Under the pieces are notes generated by a model, which searched no databases, was not told where the DNA came from, and saw only the letters and a program-made list of their open reading frames with translations. The position numbers were made by a program, and so were the translations under genes. Positions 6,635 through 12,878 of a DNA stretch of 12,878 bases are shown here, in pieces. How positions within the stretch are numbered: the first letter of the stretch is position 1; each line of letters begins with the position of its first letter. This stretch comes from Synura sp. LO234KE (taxonomy: Eukaryota > Sar > Synurophyceae > Synurales > Mallomonadaceae), in NCBI GenBank assembly GCA_015143735.1, contig VKHC01000033.1, positions 9,576 to 22,453 on the forward strand, in the 5' to 3' direction.

Positions 6635-9600
6635 ATGAGCAGCCATTCCAGGCATATAGTTCTCGAGAAAACCAGAATAACATTGAATATTTTGAGGAAG
6701 TCAAGCTTGTATTCTTCGTCATCCAAGGAGGTTAGCATTTAAGAAATGACACATTTGGATATTAATTCCTATTTAACCAGGAAAGCAAGTTTTTTACAAA
6801 ACTTAAAATTTTACAAAAAAGGCTTAGATTTTATGATGAAGGTTCGTTCTGATTGTTGCTGAAATTTATTTAAACGCAAATTTGCTGTTTGTATTTAGCT
6901 TTAGATCCAATCGAGGTTATTGGACCGTTTGTTGCGTTACTGCAGGCTCCCTTTTTGGCTGCACCATACAAATCAGTGGCGCTTGATGCGATTCATAGTT
7001 TTGTTGGTTCTAATATTTTGTGCGAGAAAGAACATATGACTGGAGATGCATTGACAGAGGTAGTTGATGCTGTAACGAGGTAGGATATAGTGATACGCTA
7101 AGATTTTTTAAACGATTTATTTATCAATTCAGATGTAAATTCGTGCAAACAGACCCGATCAGCGACGACTTGATTCAACTAAAGATCGTCCAAGTTCTCA
7201 ATCTAATTACCGCAAGTCGAATGAAATATTATTTGTCTGACGAGACTGCGTGGAATATAGTGGAGGGGTGCTACTCTCTACTGATGCAATCTGGTACAAA
7301 CGTAACCTTCTTACTATATTTGAGAGTTACCGCCGCTGATATATGTCGCTGCACTTTGTCAGATAAATCAAAATATGCACTTCTTCAACTAGCAGAGCAA
7401 ACTTTATGTAGTGCACTCAACTTAATTTTTTGTTCGTCACGAGTATCTATGGATGTTGATTACGTCGCTCGCAATGGCACCACTGGCAGCAAGGACGACC
7501 GCCACGCGGTGAACACGACCCTCGTGCATCCTAAGAATGCTCGGCTGTCCACCCACGGTCTCCCGTGTGCGATGAAGGTTTTAGGATTTTTTGTTAATTC
7601 GTTGCAGCGATTCGCCGCGGACACGAGTCAGAGCCCCAGGTCTCCACTCGCAAATGGCCAGCCCAGTAACGGGATTTCAATGAAGTCTCTATCCACATCT
7701 CGCCCTCCGCTGAGCCGAAGTCAGACGCCCCTCATCGAGAGCGAGTACGAACCGGAGGTCACGGAGCTTCTGCTATCGCTCAAATGCATTCACGCCATGC
7801 TGCTCGGGGACGGGGACCTGGAGCGCCCCAGAGATCTCATCCTCCGGTACATGGCCTTGTCGCACCTCGGTCCTCGTTGGGAACTTAGTTATATTCCATG
7901 AAAACAAAAGACTGTATTATATAGGTTTCCCGTGCTCGTTCTCTAAACTCCGCGCCAATAAACGACTGCGTCTTTCTCACACATTTCATTTAGACACGAG
8001 GGATGTCACATATTGAGGTACCTCTATCTGAGGCGAGGTGGCACAATCGTATGCCTCGTCTATCATCTTACACCCCTGCAACCGACTCTGCTCCTCTTAT
8101 TCCGCTCATGCTCCTCGGTCCCTCCCGTGGTCTCAGGTGTGAGCCGTTGGCATCCTTGGTGCGAGACGATTTGGGCCGTTACCTAGTGCTCCTCAGCGCC
8201 AAGAGGGAGCTTCCGCCAATCGTCCTCCAGAGTGTATTGGGTCTGGTGTCCACGCTCATCGCGTCGATGGCTCCATGTCTGCGTGTCCTCGTCGAGTGTA
8301 TCTTCCAGCATGTCTTTCTCAAGGCGCTCCACCAGCTTCACCAATTGCTCCAAGTTCTGGTGAGCATTTCTGTCACGGAGCTGGCCTGTTTAGACATGCG
8401 CGGGCCTCCATAATACATATGTACATAGAGGTTATTGCTCGTCTGTCTTGGTTCTGATTGGTTTTCTTCGCTATTATCTTACTTACTCACTGTGTAATTA
8501 ACTATTAGATTTTCCGCTAATACATGTGGTCTATGTGCAGGACTTCACCCAGACTCCGGAGACGCTGGACCCGAATGTCAGTCTTCGGTCACCCTCTGCC
8601 GCTACGGCGCCTACTCCTGTCCCACAGCAGGCCTTCTTCTGGGAAGAAGAGCTCGAGCTGATCCTCGACTGTTTGTGCGACTTGTTATCCTCCCCGTGGC
8701 TGCTCCCCTCGCTCTTCGCCTCCTTCGACTGCGACCCCACCCGACCGGACATCGTCGGGCCTCTGATCGAATACCTCGGGTCCTGCACCAGGTGAATGGA
8801 CGTGACATGTGTACACCCCTTCGTCACTAGTTGGTGGTCGTAACTCTTGGTACTAACTCTTATTGGGACCCATTGTTGTGTTGTGTCCACAGGATTGTCC
8901 TAAGCGTGGACGGTTCTCAATTCGGTATAAACGAAGAGGCCGCTTGGCTTAGTGTGCAGTGCTTCCAACTGGTGGGTCCTCGTCGCCTGCGCGCTTGACC
9001 TCGACTGCGCCAACGGTTACATCTGCCTGCGCCCACGGTTACATCTGACTGAACTCAGGTGGTCGCCTCCATCACCGAGCGGGTGGATGAAGACAGGGCG
9101 AAAGGGGGAGCGGGGCCGGGGAAGGTCCTCAGGGGTCAGAACCATCACAAAACCAGCGCATCGCCCACTGTCGTACAAGAGGACAAGGTCGGCGAACGCG
9201 GCGCTAGCATTGGCCCGCGAACCTTCCCCCTTTCGGACCCCGCCGTAGTGGTCAAGCGGCTACAGGACTCGCGGCTCTCAAAGTCACTTTTGGCTCAGGC
9301 AGCGGAGAAGTGAGTTATATACTTTATTTAAAGATTTCAGATATCTATTCTCTGCTGTACTCGCTCCTCATCGTCCTCCTCCTCTTCCATACGTCAGATT
9401 TACCGATAAACCTAAGGCTGGTCTGATATTCTTGCAAAAAGCAGGAGCTCTGCCCACACCGGTCACGCCCGCCGCCGCCGCTACCTTCCTACGAATCGCG
9501 CCGAACCTCAGCCGAGAGAGTGTGGGCTCCTTCCTCGGCGAGTTAGGAAGAGAGGAGCCGGGACACGAGGTAACGGAATACGTCATGACGCTCGAGGGGA

Positions 9601-12600
9601 ATACGCTTATACTGATCCCGCTGCATTCCTAGAGGCCCGTGTCCGTCGTGAGCTTGATGATGTGACTTGTGTCTCGTTCCTTGTGTCCTGTGTTTTCAGA
9701 GTGAGTCGAAGGCCTTTCACGAAGAAATGCTCTCTTGTTATGTCCGGAGCTTCGAGTTCAATGGAACGGTAATCAGACAGTTGTTTGGTCTTGAACCGCG
9801 TCCACTCTCTTTCCCGCCCTCTTGTTTTACAGAGTATTCTAAATTGCATGAGAATTTTCTTATCTGCCTTTCGCCTGCCCGGGGAGGCGCAGCAAATTGA
9901 TCGAATATTGGTGAGCGGATGTCGTAGAAGTTAGTGTTCATGCACTTGTCGGTTATCGGTGATCTGGAAGCATTACCTACACCCCACACTCCCACACCTC
10001 ACCCGTCCTCTGTTCCTCTGCTCAGGTTAAATTCTCGGAGTACTGCCACGCTTGCTGCCTCGAGGTGAAACTCGTCCCCCTCCCGACGGCAATATCGTCC
10101 GCGATGCGTACCCCAATCGACTAACCCGCGCGCGATTTCATTCTCCGCATTGCCGGCTCAGGGCGTGTCGGGGGTCTTGGAGAACCCTGAGGTAGCCTAC
10201 TTGCTCTCCTTCTCGATCATCATGCTTAACACAGGTACGGGAGGAATTGTAGGGGACGTAATATCGTCCTCCCGATTGATTTAAATCTGTTGTCTTCCCC
10301 TTGGCCGCGCACTTCGCAGACCTACACAATCCAAATATAAGAGCCGAGCGCAAAATGACTTTGGATCAGTTTATTCGCAACAATACGAACTACGGCGCCG
10401 ATGTTAACCAGACCAGACCATTGTCTCGGTAAATTGTATCTTCATGACCCTATCGGTTGGCCGCTATATTGATGCCTTATCCTTCTTACTGCCGTTACTC
10501 TCAGAGAATTCTTGGAGTCTATATACATGTCCATAGCCGAGTTCCCAATTCGCACTGAGAAGAAGGATATCTCCGCGGCTGTTACCCAGGAGGTGTGCTT
10601 GTCACTGAATAAATGCCGAGTCTCTTTACAGTGTTTCTTTCTCGTGAGTTAGATGTGGATGGATTTACAGCTGCAAGCTGAAATCAACCCTGAGAAAGGG
10701 TGAGTAAAATCAATGTCGCCTGCTAACTAAGACCTATTAATTCGTTCTTCGCTACCAGTGTTTTGGTGACATTTAACCACAACGCCGATATCCTGGACGC
10801 GGTGGGGAGGTGTTTAACCAGCAAGAATGAAGCTGCGATAGAATCACGACAAGACCGTGATGTGACGCGTGCTGTTGACCACGCGCCACGGGCAGTTCAC
10901 AAGAATGCAGCTGCGCAGGTCATATCTTATAACCACGGACCCTGGCTCATTAGTACAGTTCAGCGTCCGCCGATTTCAGTTTCTTGAACTAATCTCGACT
11001 TTAACAGATGACTCTTGAGTTGCTTACTTCCGAGAACGCTGTCGATCCACTGCGACTCTCGATGGAACTGTACGGTGAGCGGACATTCTCACGCTCGACG
11101 GATTTCCAATTGTTGGTTTGGTAGAGTCCTATGACTCCCTCCCTATTCGTCTCCGTGTCCAGGGATTTACCACGCCCTCGACTTAGATATAATACAGCTG
11201 CTCTGCAAGCCTCTGATCGCGGTAAGTTTCACGATATGGACCGAAAATTAAAAGAATTGCACCATTTACGTCCTACACGCGGCATCCTGTCCGTGGCGCT
11301 GTGCTCATGTACAAAATGCATCAGGCTGGAATGAGTCCTTTTCTTGCGGAGCGGTTGGAGAGGTGGGACACCCGAGGTGGCCAAGCCTCGTCGTCAGAGC
11401 ATCATCGCGGCATAAATCCCAACGACAAAGACCCAGCATCTGCGACTCTCGGTATCGGTATTGATTTCTTATTGGCCGCCTCGAAGCTCTCTTCTGCCTC
11501 CTCGTCTATAACACTCCCCACTGGAAGTTCAACTGGTGACCAAGGGGAGCTCGTCAATCTGCAGCCCGTGGTAGACCTTATTCCACTGATCTTGTGCGAC
11601 TTCGCCGGGCTGCTGCCGGTAACTTAATTTCCTTCCCCACTCCTTCGCACGGCCGTCCGCCAACTAAGCTAATATTTTCCCAACATACCTAGGGAACGGT
11701 CGTCCCGAGGGTTCTATCGTGTCTGGGGTTCGAGTATCCTCTGCTTGTGTCAGCGTCGAGCTCGGGGAAAGCTGGTGTTGGCTTCACACCTCGAACTCCT
11801 TCTCGAGCGGAGGCGGACCTGAGCGACGGGGAGCCCCTCGATTGCTTGGATGCAGTGGGCCAATCCGTCGCGTCTAGGGCAGCGTTGGCCACGTTACTTC
11901 AACTTCTCCACACGCCCAATCCATCCTTTAAGTACGGGTGGCTGTCAATCTGGTTCACTCTAGCGGCACTCCGGGACGCGACTCTATTGCCTCGTGATAT
12001 GGTGGTCGATCAAGACGCAGACCTGCTGCCTGCGCAGGTGCGCGTGGAGTTCCACAGTCGCCTACAAGAACTCAACGGACGTAAACGCGAGAAGCGGCCT
12101 AGGGCTGCCAAACGATCGACCTCGATATTAACTCTGCAGCGTTTAGGGGAGGCCTTCTTCGGAATCTCTACAGAGGCGGAGGACGAGGAGGAGGTCGAGG
12201 CAGTGGACGTGGCGAAATGGGATTCGGGCTATGACTTGGAGCAAGGAGAAATCTTGGAGAAAAACGAAGATGAGGAAGCGGAATGGCTCATGCGAGTTAA
12301 TATTAGTGCAGCGAGGTAGCACGCTGGTTGCGTTGTATATCTCTCTTGCATCACTAGTGAATTCCAACTTGTTACTCTTGTGCAGGGACCTAGTGGAGAG
12401 GTGCAAGGTGTCGAGCATTATACCTGAATCCCGCTTCTTGAACGATACGGCGCTTCTTTCATTCGTCTGTTCTTTGCTTGGGTATGCCGAGGGAAGTAGC
12501 AAGAACCTGACAGCACTTGTTGATGCCTCATCGTACACCTCGGAAGATAACGGTCCGCCAACTTCTACCGCGGCCAGAAACAACGGCAACGATTTGCAGC

Positions 12601-12878
12601 AACTCAACTTGAGTTCTAATTCCGAGTTGTCGACAGCAGAGATCGTTTCTCGAATAGCAGTGGTGTTAGAAGCAGTGTACTCGTCTCTTCCGCGGGCTAG
12701 CGAGGCGTCGACGTCGTGGCTGGAGAATCTGGTGGTGGAGACTGCTCTGCGGAACCGTGACCGTTTCGGTGTATTATGGCCGCTGCTCTCCGCGCACTAC
12801 AGACGCACTGTGGGTCCCTTGACTCGAGTACGAGTCGCTCCGGATGGAGCAGAAGAGGAAGTTAACCCCAGGGCTGTA
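6635..12878 (+). CDS. GBF1: GBF1/GNOM-type ARF guanine nucleotide exchange factor, 3'-incomplete
   Basis: This protein activates ARF GTPases on Golgi and early secretory membranes. Exons: join(6635..6730,6781..6841,6899..7079,7133..7293,7363..7846,8137..8359,8541..8791,8893..8971,9059..9309,9398..9569,9700..9768,9833..9910,10026..10064,10162..10234,10320..10428,10505..10592,10653..10699,10759..10918,11008..11074,11163..11221,11325..11618,11693..12315,12386..>12878). All phases match, giving 1,386 codons of a family usually 1,450-1,860 long. Domains: DCB 1-165 (SSHSR, LDPIEVIGPF, VDAVTRCKFVQTDP); a Ser/Pro insert near 245-285; HUS about 290-560 with the HUS box FDCD at 464-467; Sec7 596-805; then HDS repeats with LATLLQLL...YGWLSIW and NRDRFGVLWP. 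A basic then acidic low-complexity insert (KREKRPRAAKR, EDEEEVEAVD) lies in the exon ending 12315. The family normally has about 25-40 residues before SSHSR, so the true start may be in an upstream exon. The exon at 10759 is the most diverged. Confidence 0.92.
7294..7362 (+). other. Stop-free 69-nt intron in the ARF-GEF
   Basis: The frame runs straight through here, adding 23 residues (VTFLLYLRVTAADICRCTLS and neighbours) that interrupt a conserved DCB helix. Splicing at CTG|GTACAA and TTTGTCAG|ATAA keeps phase 1 and joins SLLMQS to DKSKYALLQLAEQTL, which matches the family pattern ending AEQTL. I therefore call it an intron, but retention would still give an intact protein. Confidence 0.65.
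7847..8136 (+). other. Long 290-nt intron in the ARF-GEF
   Basis: Donor CCTCCG|GTACAT and acceptor GTGGTCTCAG|GTGTGAG are both phase 2 and join DLILR to CEPLASLVRDDLGRY, matching the family's HUS region. It is more than twice as long as most introns here. It contains a second acceptor-like CATTTAG (ending 7993) and two GAG|GT donors (near 8018 and 8036), so a small cassette exon is possible. Confidence 0.65.
9005..9048 (+). repeat. 22-bp tandem duplication inside an ARF-GEF intron
   Basis: CTGCGCCAACGGTTACATCT plus GC (9005-9026) is followed directly by a near copy (9027-9048) with an A-to-C change in the middle and a last-base difference. It lies wholly within the 87-nt intron 8972-9058, ending just before the CTGAACTCAG acceptor. 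It lengthens the intron without touching coding sequence. Confidence 0.9.
9398..10699 (+). other. Sec7 catalytic domain segment of the ARF-GEF
   Basis: Eight exons encode the Sec7 domain and its tail. It opens with KFTDKPKAGLIFLQK, then AFRLPGEAQQIDRIL with the catalytic glutamate at residue 694, and FSIIMLNTDLHNPN at 732-745, which forms the ARF-binding groove with the first motif. MTLDQFIRNN and SREFLESIYMSIAE follow. Both catalytic motifs are intact, so exchange activity is expected. At the Tyr-Ser (brefeldin A-sensitive) versus Phe-Ala (resistant) position of the groove this protein has Phe-Ser, so drug response cannot be read off simply. Confidence 0.92.

Noticed and set aside
6550-6738. 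62-codon minus-strand open frame upstream of dynactin subunit 4, possible extra N-terminal exon
   Set aside because: Not in frame with the dynactin gene, no good donor/acceptor pair, and antisense to the first ARF-GEF exon, which has family support.
8003-8413. Separate 136-codon gene starting at ATG 8003
   Set aside because: Its second half is the conserved ARF-GEF HUS exon (8137-8359); the part before 8137 has no conservation and is intron.
8531-8890. 119-codon minus-strand open frame
   Set aside because: It is antisense to the ARF-GEF exon with the HUS box; its poly-Ser run is just the complement of acidic and Leu codons.
12143-12607. 154-codon minus-strand open frame
   Set aside because: It crosses two conserved plus-strand exons and the intron between them; the antisense frame is a by-product of GC-rich coding sequence.

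Overview
This is nuclear DNA from a microbial eukaryote. Genes are broken by many short GT-AG introns (about 50-130 nt, one of 290 nt), many with CTAAC/CTAAT-like branch motifs, and the standard genetic code fits throughout. The two recognisable genes are conserved trafficking and motor proteins. A dynactin subunit argues against a land plant, which lacks dynactin. The ARF-GEF has features closer to plant/protist GNOM than to animal GBF1: the run MTLDQFIRNN followed by SREFLESIY, and an EIRT-like FPIRTE. A protist, perhaps of the stramenopile-alveolate kind, is the best guess, but I cannot name the lineage.

Layout. Positions 1-1330 hold no intact gene. The purine-rich minus strand carries overlapping open fragments in shifting frames that look like one decayed gene, although a spliced plus-strand reading is also possible. 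Positions 1330-3410 are repeat-rich: one 92-bp repeat copy, then a tandem duplication of a unit of roughly 700 bp whose second copy lacks about 190 bp. From 3940 to 4700, two fields of degenerate 14-bp CTATAG/CTAAAG repeats full of perfect palindromes flank a small segment with two textbook-like introns, which may be a tiny spliced gene or non-coding RNA.

Positions 4975-6508 (minus) encode a two-exon dynactin subunit 4 (p62). Positions 6635 to the window end (plus) encode at least 23 exons of a large GBF1/GNOM-type ARF guanine nucleotide exchange factor. The reconstructed reading frame is continuous for 1,386 codons and is cut off by the window end inside the C-terminal helical repeats. The two start codons are 126 bp apart, head to head, so a shared promoter is likely.

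Function. GBF1/GNOM loads GTP onto ARF at Golgi and early secretory membranes. Dynactin links dynein to cargo, including Golgi and ER-Golgi carriers. The pairing is thematically neat, but nothing in the sequence proves co-regulation. I recognised no new defence, toxin or mobile system. The most unusual items are the palindromic repeat fields, the dynactin protein lacking both cysteines of its first zinc pair, and a stop-free intron whose length is a multiple of three in the ARF-GEF.
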